A stretch of 64,000 nt of DNA from assembly GCA_964563925.1 (NCBI GenBank), contig CAZLZD010000007.1:47758-111757 (forward strand), in the 5' to 3' direction. This document shows, piece after piece, positions 34,489 through 43,582 of this stretch. This stretch comes from JAUILA01 sp964563925. GTDB taxonomy: Bacteria > Bacteroidota > Bacteroidia > Cytophagales > Cyclobacteriaceae. The first letter of the stretch is position 1. Each line of letters begins with the position of its first letter. Both the position numbers and the translations under genes were made by a program. The notes below the pieces were generated by a model, which was given only the letters and a program-made list of their open reading frames with translations, was not told the origin of the DNA and did not search any database.

Positions 34489-34986
34489 ATGAAAACCAAA
34501 GAAATCAGAGATCTCATCGATTTTATATCCAAAAGTGGATTGAATGAGGTAAACATTGAAACAGAAGAGCTCAAGCTTTCTGTGAAAAGGGAACCAGACC
34601 AGGTGCGTACCATCTCGGAAGGCCCTGCGGCTGCGGCTGCAGCTCCTGCGCCAGCCCCGGCCGCCGCACCGGCCCCGCAAACCTCGTCTGCGCCGGAATC
34701 ATCCGAAGAAAAACAGGTAGAATCCTCCAGCGGAGGCTCCAACAATTACGTGGAAATAAAATCACCCATGATCGGTACCTTCTACCGGTCGGCCAATCCT
34801 GATTCACCCCCCTTCGTACACGTGGGCGACAAGATTGACAAGGGCTCGCCAGTCTGTATCATCGAGGCGATGAAGCTCTTCAACGAAATTGAAACTGAAG
34901 TGGCCGGTACCGTCGTGAAAGTGATGGTCGACAATGCCACCCCCGTGGAATACGATCAGGTTCTCTTCCTGATTGATCCCGCATAA
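34489..34986 (+). CDS. accB: acetyl-CoA carboxylase biotin carboxyl carrier protein
   Basis: 165 residues. N-terminal helix (1-35), a flexible Ala/Pro linker (about 46-66) and the C-terminal biotinyl domain with the biotin-accepting lysine K129 in EAMKLFNEI. Carries CO2 from AccC to the carboxyltransferase. 29 bases upstream of accC. Confidence 0.97.
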   Translation: MKTKEIRDLIDFISKSGLNEVNIETEELKLSVKREPDQVRTISEGPAAAAAAPAPAPAAAPAPQTSSAPESSEEKQVESSSGGSNNYVEIKSPMIGTFYRSANPDSPPFVHVGDKIDKGSPVCIIEAMKLFNEIETEVAGTVVKVMVDNATPVEYDQVLFLIDPA

Positions 34987-35015
34987 TCCTGTAGTCATCT
35001 AACCTGCAAAACATC

Positions 35016-36359
35016 GTGTTTAAGAAAATCCTCATTGCCAATCGTGGAGAAATCGCGCTTCGTATCATACGTACCTGCCGCGAAATGAATATCAGAACGG
35101 TAGCAGTTTACTCAACTGCCGACAAGGAAAGCCTGCATGTACGGTTTGCAGACGAAGCGGTCTGTATCGGTCGTGCTCCCAGCCGTGAATCCTATCTGAA
35201 TATTCCCAATATTATTGCCGCGGCAGAAATTACTAATGCCGATGCCATCCATCCGGGATATGGGTTCCTGGCGGAAAATGCCGAATTCAGCGCCGTATGT
35301 GAAGAATACGGGATCAAGTTTATCGGTGCCTCGCCGGATATGATTGATGCCATGGGCGATAAAGCCACCGCCAAGGCAACCATGAAAAAGGCAGGTGTAC
35401 CTACTATTCCCGGTTCGGAAGGACTTTTATCCTCCATGGAAGAAGGGGTTAAACTGGCAAAAAAAATCAAATACCCGGTAATCCTGAAAGCTACAGCCGG
35501 TGGAGGTGGCAAAGGAATGCGGATTGTAAAAACCGAAGCCGACTTCAAAAAGGCCTGGGACGATGCACGGCAGGAAGCCGGTGCTGCCTTTGGCAATGAC
35601 GGTCTGTACCTTGAAAAATTTGTCGAGGAACCCAGGCATATTGAGATCCAGGTTGTGGGTGACAAAAACGGCCGGGTGTGTCACCTTTCCGAAAGGGATT
35701 GCTCCATCCAGCGACGTCATCAGAAACTCGTGGAAGAGACCCCTTCCCCGGCTATGACACCGAAACTCCGTGAAAAAATGGGGGAAGCGGCCATCCTGGG
35801 AGCTGAAGCAATTAAATACGAAGGCGCAGGCACCGTCGAATTCCTCGTTGACAAGCACGGTGATTTCTATTTCATGGAAATGAATACGCGTATCCAGGTG
35901 GAACATCCGATCACCGAGGAGGTAACGGACTTCGACCTGATCAAGGAACAAATTAAGGTGGCAGCCGGCATCGAGATCTCCGGTAAAAACTATACGCCGA
36001 AACTCTACGCGATGGAGTGCAGGATCAATGCGGAAGATCCAAGGAACGGATTCCGTCCGTCACCAGGTAAGATTACCAACCTGCACCTCCCGGGAGGGCA
36101 CGGAGTGCGGGTCGACAGCCATGTGTATGCAGGGTATACCATCCCTCCGAATTACGATTCCATGATCGCCAAGCTGATCGTCAGCGGCCAGTCCAGGGAA
36201 GAAGTAATCACCCGAATGAAGCGGGCGCTCAGCGAATTCGTTATTGAAGGAATTGCCACCACGATCCCGTTCCATCTTAAACTGATGGATGATGCCGGGT
36301 TCAAATCGGGGCAGTTCACCACCAAGTTCATGGAAACCTTCGACCTCAGCGATATATAG
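35016..36359 (+). CDS. accC: acetyl-CoA carboxylase biotin carboxylase subunit
   Basis: 447 residues from a GTG at 35016. ATP-grasp enzyme carboxylating biotin on AccB. It starts MFKKILIANRGEIALRIIR, with glycine-rich ATP loop TAGGGGKGMRIV, and the active-site block EMNTRIQVEHPITEEVT. Last gene of the yceD-accC cluster. The 44 bases to the convergent DUF3109 gene hold only a weak CCCGG/CCGGG stem. Confidence 0.97.
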   Translation: MFKKILIANRGEIALRIIRTCREMNIRTVAVYSTADKESLHVRFADEAVCIGRAPSRESYLNIPNIIAAAEITNADAIHPGYGFLAENAEFSAVCEEYGIKFIGASPDMIDAMGDKATAKATMKKAGVPTIPGSEGLLSSMEEGVKLAKKIKYPVILKATAGGGGKGMRIVKTEADFKKAWDDARQEAGAAFGNDGLYLEKFVEEPRHIEIQVVGDKNGRVCHLSERDCSIQRRHQKLVEETPSPAMTPKLREKMGEAAILGAEAIKYEGAGTVEFLVDKHGDFYFMEMNTRIQVEHPITEEVTDFDLIKEQIKVAAGIEISGKNYTPKLYAMECRINAEDPRNGFRPSPGKITNLHLPGGHGVRVDSHVYAGYTIPPNYDSMIAKLIVSGQSREEVITRMKRALSEFVIEGIATTIPFHLKLMDDAGFKSGQFTTKFMETFDLSDI

Positions 36360-36403
36360 CCGTCGGACGGTCATTCTCCCGGGTAAATTAAAATGCCGGG
36401 TAT

Positions 36404-36970
36404 TTATTCTCCCGATTCAATAAGGGCGACCAGCCGGTCATACCATTCCTGTCCGTACTTACGGATCAACGGTTCTTTGAGAAACCGGTAGACAGGAACT
36501 GAAAGGGACTGGCCGAGCGTGCACGCCGGACTGCAAATATGCCAGCGGTCGTAGTTGAGGGCATCGTAATCTGCGTACGTTGAGACACGGATAGGATACA
36601 GGTGACAGCTGATCGGCTTTTTAAACCCGGTTTTCCCCGCATTATAGGCCTGTTCGATCCCGCACTTCAGAATTCCCTTTTCATCATACACCGCGTAAGC
36701 ACATTCCCTTCCTCCAATGGTGGGGGTACTGTACTCCCCGTCCGGGTCCAGTATATGCGTTCCCTGTTTTTCGATCTCCCTCCTGCCCTTCTCATTCAGG
36801 AAGGGGGCAATATCGGGGTAGGCTTCCTGGAGAATGTCAAGCTCCTCCTCCAGCAGCGGCGCACCCAGGTCCCCTTCCACGCAGCAGGCACCCTTGCACT
36901 TCTCCAGGTCACAAACAAAAAATTGTTCGCGGATATCATCCGATAAAATCACATTATCCAGCTCAATCAT
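36404..36970 (-). CDS. DUF3109 family protein (cysteine-rich)
   Basis: 188 residues. Conserved cysteines at 20, 25, 29 and 30 (FVCDLEKCKGACC), then in GGRECAYA, LKCGIEQ, PISCHLYPIR and HICSPACTLG. This pattern is typical of DUF3109 and is related to the YkgJ-type metal or Fe-S cluster proteins. Function unknown; common in Bacteroidota. A TACCTTTG box is only 4 bases before the ATG, so the mRNA may be leaderless. Confidence 0.9.
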   Translation of the reverse strand: MIELDNVILSDDIREQFFVCDLEKCKGACCVEGDLGAPLLEEELDILQEAYPDIAPFLNEKGRREIEKQGTHILDPDGEYSTPTIGGRECAYAVYDEKGILKCGIEQAYNAGKTGFKKPISCHLYPIRVSTYADYDALNYDRWHICSPACTLGQSLSVPVYRFLKEPLIRKYGQEWYDRLVALIESGE

Positions 36971-36974
36971 GGTG

Positions 36975-36982
36975 CAAAGGTA
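36975..36982 (-). promoter_or_regulatory. -7 element adjacent to the DUF3109 start codon
   Basis: TACCTTTG on the minus strand matches TAnnTTTG; the ATG begins 4 bases later, where transcription would be expected to start. No TTTG is found 19-21 bases upstream. Confidence 0.4.
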
Positions 36983-37086
36983 GTATATTTGTTATTCCCG
37001 TTTTATGATGGAGAATTAAATTGGTAAACACCGATTAATTCATAACTTTTGCACAAGGGGTAAGCTGCCAATCGTTATCAATTTGC

Positions 37087-39357
37087 ATGGAATATCTTAA
37101 GAGTCTGAATGAGCCGCAGTACGAGGGGGTTGTCAATACAGAAGGTCCTACCATGATTATTGCCGGTGCCGGATCCGGCAAAACGCGCGTACTCACCTAC
37201 CGCATCGCCTACCTGATGGACCACCGGAATATTGATCCTTTTAACATTCTCGCACTGACCTTTACCAATAAAGCAGCCAGGGAAATGCGCGACCGGATTG
37301 AATCGGTCGTCGGGAATGAGGCAAGGAACCTGTGGATGGGTACCTTCCATTCGGTCTTCGCGCGTATCCTGCGTACTGAGGCCGACCGCCTCGGCTATCC
37401 CAGCAACTTCACCATCTATGATACCGATGATTCCAAGTCCCTCATTAAATCCATCGTGAAGGAACTGGGACTGGATGACAAAATTTACAAGCCCAATGTG
37501 GTGTTCAACCGGATCTCCGGAGCGAAGAACCGGCTGGTTTCCTGGAAGGCCTACCTCTCCAATCCGGTATTCCGTTCTGACGACGAGAGCAACATGCGGC
37601 CCGAACTCGGGAAGATCTACAAGATTTACTCCGAGCGCTGTTTCAAGGCCGGGGCGATGGATTTTGATGACCTGCTGTTCCAGACGAATGTATTGTTCAA
37701 GGAGCACCTCGATGTGCTCAATAAATATCAGCAGCGCTTTCACTACGTAATGGTGGATGAGTTCCAGGATACCAACGTATCGCAATACCTGATCACCAAG
37801 AAGCTTTCAGCGGTAAGGCAGAATATATGCGTGGTAGGCGACGATGCGCAAAGTATCTATGCATTCCGCGGTGCGGATATCCAGAATATCCTCAATTTTG
37901 AAAAGGACTACCCGGAATTGCGGACGATCAAGCTGGAGCAGAATTACCGTTCCACCAAAACGATCGTCAATGCGGCCAATTCTGTCATTCTCCGAAACAA
38001 AGCCCAGCTGAAGAAGAATGTATGGACGGAGAATGATGACGGACAACTCATCGAATTACTCAAAGCCAACTCGGATAATGAAGAAGGCAAGCTCGTGGCC
38101 TCTTCCATTTTTGAGGAAAAGATGCAGCATCAGATTCACAATAATGAAGTGGCTATCCTTTACCGGACAAACAGCCAGTCGCGTGCCATTGAAGAAGCGC
38201 TGCGGCGTATGAACATCAAATACAAGATTGTCGGCGGGTTGTCTTTCTATCAGCGTAAAGAGATAAAGGACCTCATGGCCTACCTCAGGTTTACGATAAA
38301 CACCAATGACGAGCAATCCTTTAAACGGATCATTAATTATCCCAAACGGGGTATTGGTGATGCATCAGTCGACAAGCTTATCGTGGCTGCCAATGAGAAT
38401 GACCTCACGCTATGGCAGGCCCTGGAGAGTGCACATTCCATCCTTCCCGGCCGGAGCGCCAATGCGGTAAGGGAATTTGTGACCATGATCAAACGCTTCC
38501 AGCTTGAATTGTCCCGGGAGGATGCTTACGAAGCTACCAGCCAGATAGCCAAGTCATCGGGGATTCTCCGGGAGCTGTATGCGGATAAAACCGTAGAAGG
38601 ACTAAACCGCTACGAAAACGTGATGGAATTGCTGAATGCGGTCAAGGAATTCACGGATGATGAAGAAAAGGAAGACAAAAGCCTCGGTGCATTTCTGCAG
38701 GAAGTGGCACTACTCACGGGCGTGGACCAGGATAATGACGATGACGAAGAAAAAGTCACCCTCATGACCATCCACATGGCCAAAGGACTTGAATTCCGCC
38801 ATGTATACATCGTAGGGATGGAAGAAGACCTGTTCCCTTCGCAAATGATGCTTAGCAGCCGGGCCGACCTGGAGGAAGAACGAAGGCTGTTTTATGTAGC
38901 CATTACCAGGGCACAGGAAAAACTGTTTCTTTCCTATGCTTTGTCGAGATACCGCTTCGGTCGGCTGAAGAATTGCGAACCCAGCAGGTTTGTGGAGGAA
39001 ATTAATCCCGAATTTATCCGCGTAAGCCGTAAATTTGCCCGTCCTTCGCAGGATTCAGCTACTGACCGGAGTACGCCGGGCGGATACGCACGAAACCTGG
39101 TAAGCGGAATAAAAAAAACCACGCAATCCAGGCCGGTAACAAAAAAGTCATCGTATACCCCTCCTACAGACTTTACACCCAGTGACACCGCCGGTTTAAA
39201 AGCCGGAATGAAGGTGGAACACCCTAAATTCGGATTCGGCAAAGTGACCGAAATGGACGAAAGCGGGGCAAATCGTAAAGCAAAGGTAATCTTTGACGAC
39301 TTTGGAGAAAAAACATTATTACTTAGTTTTGCTAAACTGAAAATTCATGACAACTAA
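37087..39357 (+). CDS. UvrD/PcrA-type 3'-5' DNA helicase
   Basis: 756 residues. Superfamily 1A helicase: Walker A GAGSGKT (27-33), motif Ia FTNKAAREM, motif II DEFQDTN, motif III GDDAQSIYAFRGA, motif IV QNYRST, and motif V/VI TIHMAKGLEF and FYVAITRAQEKL. The C-terminal tail (about 690-756) contains the Tudor-like RNA-polymerase-binding module of PcrA/UvrD (GLKAGMKVEHPKFGFGKVTEMDE). Likely roles are nucleotide excision repair and transcription-coupled repair. A TAACTTTTG box near 37042 is an imperfect promoter. It overlaps the next gene by 11 bases. Confidence 0.95.
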   Translation: MEYLKSLNEPQYEGVVNTEGPTMIIAGAGSGKTRVLTYRIAYLMDHRNIDPFNILALTFTNKAAREMRDRIESVVGNEARNLWMGTFHSVFARILRTEADRLGYPSNFTIYDTDDSKSLIKSIVKELGLDDKIYKPNVVFNRISGAKNRLVSWKAYLSNPVFRSDDESNMRPELGKIYKIYSERCFKAGAMDFDDLLFQTNVLFKEHLDVLNKYQQRFHYVMVDEFQDTNVSQYLITKKLSAVRQNICVVGDDAQSIYAFRGADIQNILNFEKDYPELRTIKLEQNYRSTKTIVNAANSVILRNKAQLKKNVWTENDDGQLIELLKANSDNEEGKLVASSIFEEKMQHQIHNNEVAILYRTNSQSRAIEEALRRMNIKYKIVGGLSFYQRKEIKDLMAYLRFTINTNDEQSFKRIINYPKRGIGDASVDKLIVAANENDLTLWQALESAHSILPGRSANAVREFVTMIKRFQLELSREDAYEATSQIAKSSGILRELYADKTVEGLNRYENVMELLNAVKEFTDDEEKEDKSLGAFLQEVALLTGVDQDNDDDEEKVTLMTIHMAKGLEFRHVYIVGMEEDLFPSQMMLSSRADLEEERRLFYVAITRAQEKLFLSYALSRYRFGRLKNCEPSRFVEEINPEFIRVSRKFARPSQDSATDRSTPGGYARNLVSGIKKTTQSRPVTKKSSYTPPTDFTPSDTAGLKAGMKVEHPKFGFGKVTEMDESGANRKAKVIFDDFGEKTLLLSFAKLKIHDN

Positions 39358-40012
39358 CACATCCTCAATGGAGTACAATACCAGCCAGTCCCAGATAATA
39401 CTCAAGGAATATGGCAGAAACATCCAGAAAATAGTACGTTACCTCAAATCGCTTGACGACAAGGAAAAGCGGACCGAAATGGCCCATGTCCTTGTTGAAC
39501 TAATGAAGCAGATTGCCCCAGCAGGGAAGGACAATAACGAAACCAACCAGAAGCTTTGGGATGACCTGTTTATCATGGCAGATTTCGAACTGGATGTGGA
39601 TTCTCCGTATCCGGTCCCCGAAAAGGATGTACTTACGCGCAAGCCGGAGCAGATGCCCTATATCAGCAACCGTATCCGTTACCGTCACTACGGCCGAAAT
39701 ATCGAATTGCTGGTGAAGGAAGCGCTTAAAAAAGAAGATCCGAAAGAGCGGGAAGAGGCAATTATCTACATGGGTAAACTAATGAAGAGCTTCTACGCGA
39801 GCTGGAATAATGAATCCATTGACGATGCGGTTATTTTGGAGAATATTAAGCAAATCTCAGGCGGACAACTCGACATCAACCTGGACAAGGTCAAGGAAGA
39901 CAACCTGTTTGAAAAGCTGTATAAAACCAAGCAGCGAAGCAAAAGCAGCAGCAGCAGTAACCGTCAGTCAGGCAAAAAAGGAAGTAGCAACCGAAGGAGA
40001 AGAAGAAATTAA
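39347..40012 (+). CDS. DUF4290 domain protein
   Basis: 221 residues, soluble, helical. The core (about 8-185) begins MEYNTSQSQIILKEYGRNIQKIV and repeats a related block later (YRHYGRNIELLVKEAL), suggesting an internal duplication. It ends in a Ser/Lys/Arg-rich tail (KSSSSSNRQSGKKGSSNRRRRRN), suited to nucleic-acid or membrane contact. Bacteroidota-specific family of unknown function, regularly next to murA. A second ATG at 39368 may be the true start. The stop overlaps the murA ATG (TAATG). Confidence 0.9.
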   Translation: MTTNTSSMEYNTSQSQIILKEYGRNIQKIVRYLKSLDDKEKRTEMAHVLVELMKQIAPAGKDNNETNQKLWDDLFIMADFELDVDSPYPVPEKDVLTRKPEQMPYISNRIRYRHYGRNIELLVKEALKKEDPKEREEAIIYMGKLMKSFYASWNNESIDDAVILENIKQISGGQLDINLDKVKEDNLFEKLYKTKQRSKSSSSSNRQSGKKGSSNRRRRRN

Positions 40013-41319
40013 TGGGGTCATTCAAAATTCAGGGCGGCAACCAGCTTAAAGGGGAAGTAATCCCCCAGGGTGCAAAAAACGAAGCGCTCCAAATTATTTC
40101 CGCCACGTTACTTACCGCACAACCGGTAACCCTTCATAAAATCCCGAACATCCGTGATGTCAACAAGCTTATCGAACTGGTGGGTGACCTTGGCGCGGAA
40201 GTGGAACAATTGGGAAATGAGTCGTACCGGATCACGGCACGCGAAATCCGGGTAGACTACCTTGAGTCAGCAGAATTCAAGCAAAAGGCTGCCTCACTGC
40301 GTGGTTCCATCATGATTCTCGGACCGTTGCTTGCCCGCTATGGTCAGGCCAAAATTCCCAGGCCCGGCGGGGACAAGATCGGTCGCCGCAGACTTGATAC
40401 GCATTTTCTGGGTTTCCAAAGCCTGGGCGCAAAATTCACCTATTCAAGCAAAGACGGGTTTTATGCCATTGATGCCTCCGACCTGAAGGGTACCTACATA
40501 CATCTTGATGAGGCATCAGTGACCGGAACGGCGAATATCCTGATGGCGGCGGTACTTGCGAAAGGCACGACCACCCTGTATAATGCGGCCTGCGAACCCT
40601 ATATCCAGCAGCTTTGCCGGATGCTTATTGGCATGGGCGCCAGCATTTCAGGCGTAGGATCAAACCTGCTTACCATAGAAGGCGTGGATACCCTGGGTGG
40701 TACCGAACATACCCTGCTTCCCGATATGATTGAAGTGGGAAGCTTCATCGGGCTGGCAGCCATGACCCAGTCAGAGCTCACCATCAAAGGCGCCGGTGTG
40801 AATCATCTCGGCCTGATCCCTGAGGTATTCCGGAGACTGGGAATACAGATGATCATCCAAAACGATGATATCATCATCCCGGCTCAGAAACATTATGAAA
40901 TTGATACGTTTATCGACGGGTCCATTATGACGGTGGCCGATGCCCCGTGGCCGGGCTTTACCCCGGACCTGCTCAGCATCGTCCTGGTTACAGCCGTTCA
41001 GGCCAAAGGAACCGTACTCGTTCACCAAAAGATGTTCGAGAGCCGGCTTTTCTTCGTCGATAAACTGATCGATATGGGCGCACAGATCATCCTGTGTGAT
41101 CCCCACCGTGCTACTGTTATCGGACTCGACAGGAAGCAGGCCCTGCGCGGCATTAAAATGTCTTCGCCTGATATCCGGGCCGGAGTATCCCTTCTCATCG
41201 CCGCCTTATCGGCCGAAGGAGAAAGTGTTATCTCAAATGTGGAACAAATTGATCGCGGGTATCAGCATATAGATACCCGGCTTAAGGCACTGGGTGCGAA
41301 GATTGAGCGGTTGGATTGA
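40012..41319 (+). CDS. murA: UDP-N-acetylglucosamine 1-carboxyvinyltransferase, Cys-to-Asp variant
   Basis: 435 residues. First committed step of peptidoglycan synthesis, adding enolpyruvate to UDP-GlcNAc. Substrate residues KNEALQ (22-27) and RGSIMILGPLLARYG (97-111) are intact. In the active-site loop PGGDKIGRRRLD the residue at the position of E. coli Cys115 is D121. Asp there is known in mycobacteria, chlamydiae and Borrelia and makes MurA insensitive to fosfomycin. Coupled to DUF4290 by a 1-base overlap. Confidence 0.96.
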   Translation: MGSFKIQGGNQLKGEVIPQGAKNEALQIISATLLTAQPVTLHKIPNIRDVNKLIELVGDLGAEVEQLGNESYRITAREIRVDYLESAEFKQKAASLRGSIMILGPLLARYGQAKIPRPGGDKIGRRRLDTHFLGFQSLGAKFTYSSKDGFYAIDASDLKGTYIHLDEASVTGTANILMAAVLAKGTTTLYNAACEPYIQQLCRMLIGMGASISGVGSNLLTIEGVDTLGGTEHTLLPDMIEVGSFIGLAAMTQSELTIKGAGVNHLGLIPEVFRRLGIQMIIQNDDIIIPAQKHYEIDTFIDGSIMTVADAPWPGFTPDLLSIVLVTAVQAKGTVLVHQKMFESRLFFVDKLIDMGAQIILCDPHRATVIGLDRKQALRGIKMSSPDIRAGVSLLIAALSAEGESVISNVEQIDRGYQHIDTRLKALGAKIERLD

Positions 41320-41377
41320 ATCCGTATCTGAACAGGTAGCGGTTTTTGTTGTTTACTAAAAAAAACAGAAAACTTCT

Positions 41378-42199
41378 ATGGAACAATTCGACAGCGCATG
41401 GGCGTACCTCGCCAAAATTAACTGGGCTGAATATGCCCTCGCACTTGCCGGTGCAATTGCCGTATTTATCATCGGTCTCTGGGTGATCAGAATCCTTGGT
41501 AATGGGTTTGCAAAATTCATGGACAACAGGGACATGGATGATTCCCTGAAACCTTTTCTGAAAAGCCTTTTTAAGAACATTCTCCTCGTACTGCTCATTT
41601 TAAGCGTTTTAAGCGTACTGGGAATTCCAATGACCTCCTTCGTCGCCATCGTGGGTGCCGCTGGCCTGGCCATTGGTCTGGCCCTGCAGGGCACCTTACA
41701 AAATTTTGCCGGTGGCGTAATCTTACTTACCCTGCGCCCCTTTAAAGTAGGCGACTACATTGAAGGCGGCGGAATGAACGGTACCGTAAAGGAAATCCAG
41801 ATATTCAATACGGTGCTGAACACCCCGGATAATGTGAGAGTGATCATTCCGAATGGTAAAATTTCCAACGAAGCGATTAAGAATTACTCGGCTGAGGACA
41901 TCAGACGCGTGGACATGGTATTCGGAATCGGGTATGACGATGATATCAAGAAAGCCAAAGACCTGCTTACCCAGATGGTCGAATCAGATGAACGCATCCT
42001 GAAAGACCCCGCACCGCAGGTAGTTGTCGCCGAGCTGGCAGATAGTTCCGTAAACTTCAAAGTACGCCCCTGGGTCGCGGCTTCCGATTACTGGGGCCTG
42101 TTTTTTGACTTCCATGAGCGTGTGAAGAAGGAATTTGATGCGAATGAAATTTCTATTCCATTCCCGCAACGGGATGTACACCTCTACAAGGAGGATTAA
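41378..42199 (+). CDS. small-conductance mechanosensitive channel (MscS), first of three
   Basis: 273 residues, the E. coli MscS size class. Transmembrane helices at about 17-42, 63-82 and 86-120. The third is the pore helix with the Gly/Ala pattern GAAGLAIGLALQGTLQNFAGG, followed by the beta domain (PFKVGDYIEGGG) and the alpha/beta vestibule domain. Opens on membrane tension to release osmolytes. Follows murA by 58 bases. Confidence 0.94.
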   Translation: MEQFDSAWAYLAKINWAEYALALAGAIAVFIIGLWVIRILGNGFAKFMDNRDMDDSLKPFLKSLFKNILLVLLILSVLSVLGIPMTSFVAIVGAAGLAIGLALQGTLQNFAGGVILLTLRPFKVGDYIEGGGMNGTVKEIQIFNTVLNTPDNVRVIIPNGKISNEAIKNYSAEDIRRVDMVFGIGYDDDIKKAKDLLTQMVESDERILKDPAPQVVVAELADSSVNFKVRPWVAASDYWGLFFDFHERVKKEFDANEISIPFPQRDVHLYKED

Positions 42200-42251
42200 T
42201 TTATCAGCAGACCAGCCACATGGTTACCCGTGTGGATTAACTTATCATTTT

Positions 42252-42572
42252 ATGCACAAGACAATTGCCTTTTCCGAATTACCGGAAAAAGAGTTATTCC
42301 CTGGAATACGCGCACGCATATCTCATTCCGATAAAGCTACCCTGACCCGGGTCACCCTGGATGAAGGGTCCCTTCTGCCGGAACACCATCACGTACACGA
42401 GCAGTGGACCACTGTCCTGGAAGGCGAGCTGGAAATGGAACTGGAAGGTGAGCGCACGGTACTGAAACCAGGTATGTCGATACAGATTCCATCCAATGTC
42501 CCGCATGCGGCTATTGCCCGAACGCATTGTGTGGTTTTAGATATGTTTATCCCAAAACGCGATGATTTATGA
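42252..42572 (+). CDS. cupin-domain protein
   Basis: 106 residues from the ATG at 42252, chosen because the longer in-frame reading from 42135 overlaps the MscS gene and its extra 39 residues do not look like a cupin. A single double-stranded beta-helix: metal-binding motif LLPEHHHVHEQWTTVLEGELEM (H45, H47, H49 region) and second motif SNVPHAAIA (H85). Small-molecule ligand or enzyme role unknown. Overlaps the DUF481 gene by 4 bases. Confidence 0.85.
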   Translation: MHKTIAFSELPEKELFPGIRARISHSDKATLTRVTLDEGSLLPEHHHVHEQWTTVLEGELEMELEGERTVLKPGMSIQIPSNVPHAAIARTHCVVLDMFIPKRDDL

Positions 42573-43582
42573 AAAAAGCAGTACTAGCAGCCACCCTGTT
42601 TTTTATGGGGTTATCCATTCAGTCATTCGGACAAAAAGACTCCCTGATCTTTGAGAATGGCGATGTCATAGTTGGTGAAATTAAAAGCATGGACCGGGGC
42701 GTACTCACCATTGAACCCGATTACAGTGATTCTGATTTTAAAATCAAGTGGGTGGATATCAGGGAAATTTATACAGAATCACGGCTACTGATATCCACAA
42801 CAGACGGACGCCGGTTATACGGCATCCTGAACACCGCAGGAGATAACCTTGCATTAAGCCTGGATGGAGGAGGCATTGTTCTGTTGGGTATACAGGATAT
42901 TGTTTCTGTAAAATCCGTTGACAATGGCTTCTGGGACCGGTTGTATGCGGGTATCGATCTTGGGTTTACCCTGACACGGGCCCGTAACCAGAGACAATTT
43001 ACCCTGAGGAGCCGGGGCGGTTACCTGGCTGAACGCTGGTCAATTGACGCATCCTATAATTCCCTGATCAGCAAACAGGACGAAACGGAAGACATTGAGC
43101 GCATAGATGGAAACCTGGCCTTCCGGTATGTGCTTCCTCACGAATGGTTTCTGGTTGCCCAGCTCGATTATTTATCTAACACGGAACAGCTGCTGGATGC
43201 CCGTACCAACTTCAAGGCAGGTATCGGTAAATATATTTTCCGTACCAACCAATGGTATTGGGGAATTCAAACGGGGGTCTCCCAAAACGAAGAGAATTAT
43301 TCGGGAGTCGAAGGCGACCGAAGCAGCCAGGAATACTGGCTGGGAACAGAATTTAATCTCTATGACATTGGGGACCTTAGCCTTCTCACAAATGTCGTTA
43401 TTTATCCAAGCCTGTCTGAAGATGATCGTTTCCGGACTGACTTCAAGATCGACCTCAAATATGATTTCCCGCTGGATTTCTATATTAAAACAGGATATAC
43501 ACTCAACTATGATAACCAGCCGGCAGAAGGTGGTGTCCGGTCTGACTATGTTTGGCAGACCACTATTGGATGGGAATGGTGA
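42569..43582 (+). CDS. DUF481-type outer-membrane barrel protein
   Basis: 337 residues. Signal peptide ends near residue 21 (SFGQ). Residues about 25-115 hold strands built around NGDVIVGEIKSMDRG and STTDGRRLYG, typical of the N-terminal part of these proteins. The remainder is a DUF481 (YdiY-like) beta-barrel with alternating aromatic strands, ending in WQTTIGWEW. Role unknown. Last gene of the uvrD-DUF481 run; it abuts the convergent isomerase gene with no gap. Confidence 0.85.
   Translation: MKKAVLAATLFFMGLSIQSFGQKDSLIFENGDVIVGEIKSMDRGVLTIEPDYSDSDFKIKWVDIREIYTESRLLISTTDGRRLYGILNTAGDNLALSLDGGGIVLLGIQDIVSVKSVDNGFWDRLYAGIDLGFTLTRARNQRQFTLRSRGGYLAERWSIDASYNSLISKQDETEDIERIDGNLAFRYVLPHEWFLVAQLDYLSNTEQLLDARTNFKAGIGKYIFRTNQWYWGIQTGVSQNEENYSGVEGDRSSQEYWLGTEFNLYDIGDLSLLTNVVIYPSLSEDDRFRTDFKIDLKYDFPLDFYIKTGYTLNYDNQPAEGGVRSDYVWQTTIGWEW

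Noticed and set aside
34620..34690. GC-rich repetitive stretch
   Set aside because: It encodes the normal Ala/Pro linker of AccB; not a repeat element.
37078..37785. 235-codon open frame on the minus strand at the start of uvrD
   Set aside because: Lies opposite conserved helicase motifs I to II; long reverse frames are expected at this GC content.
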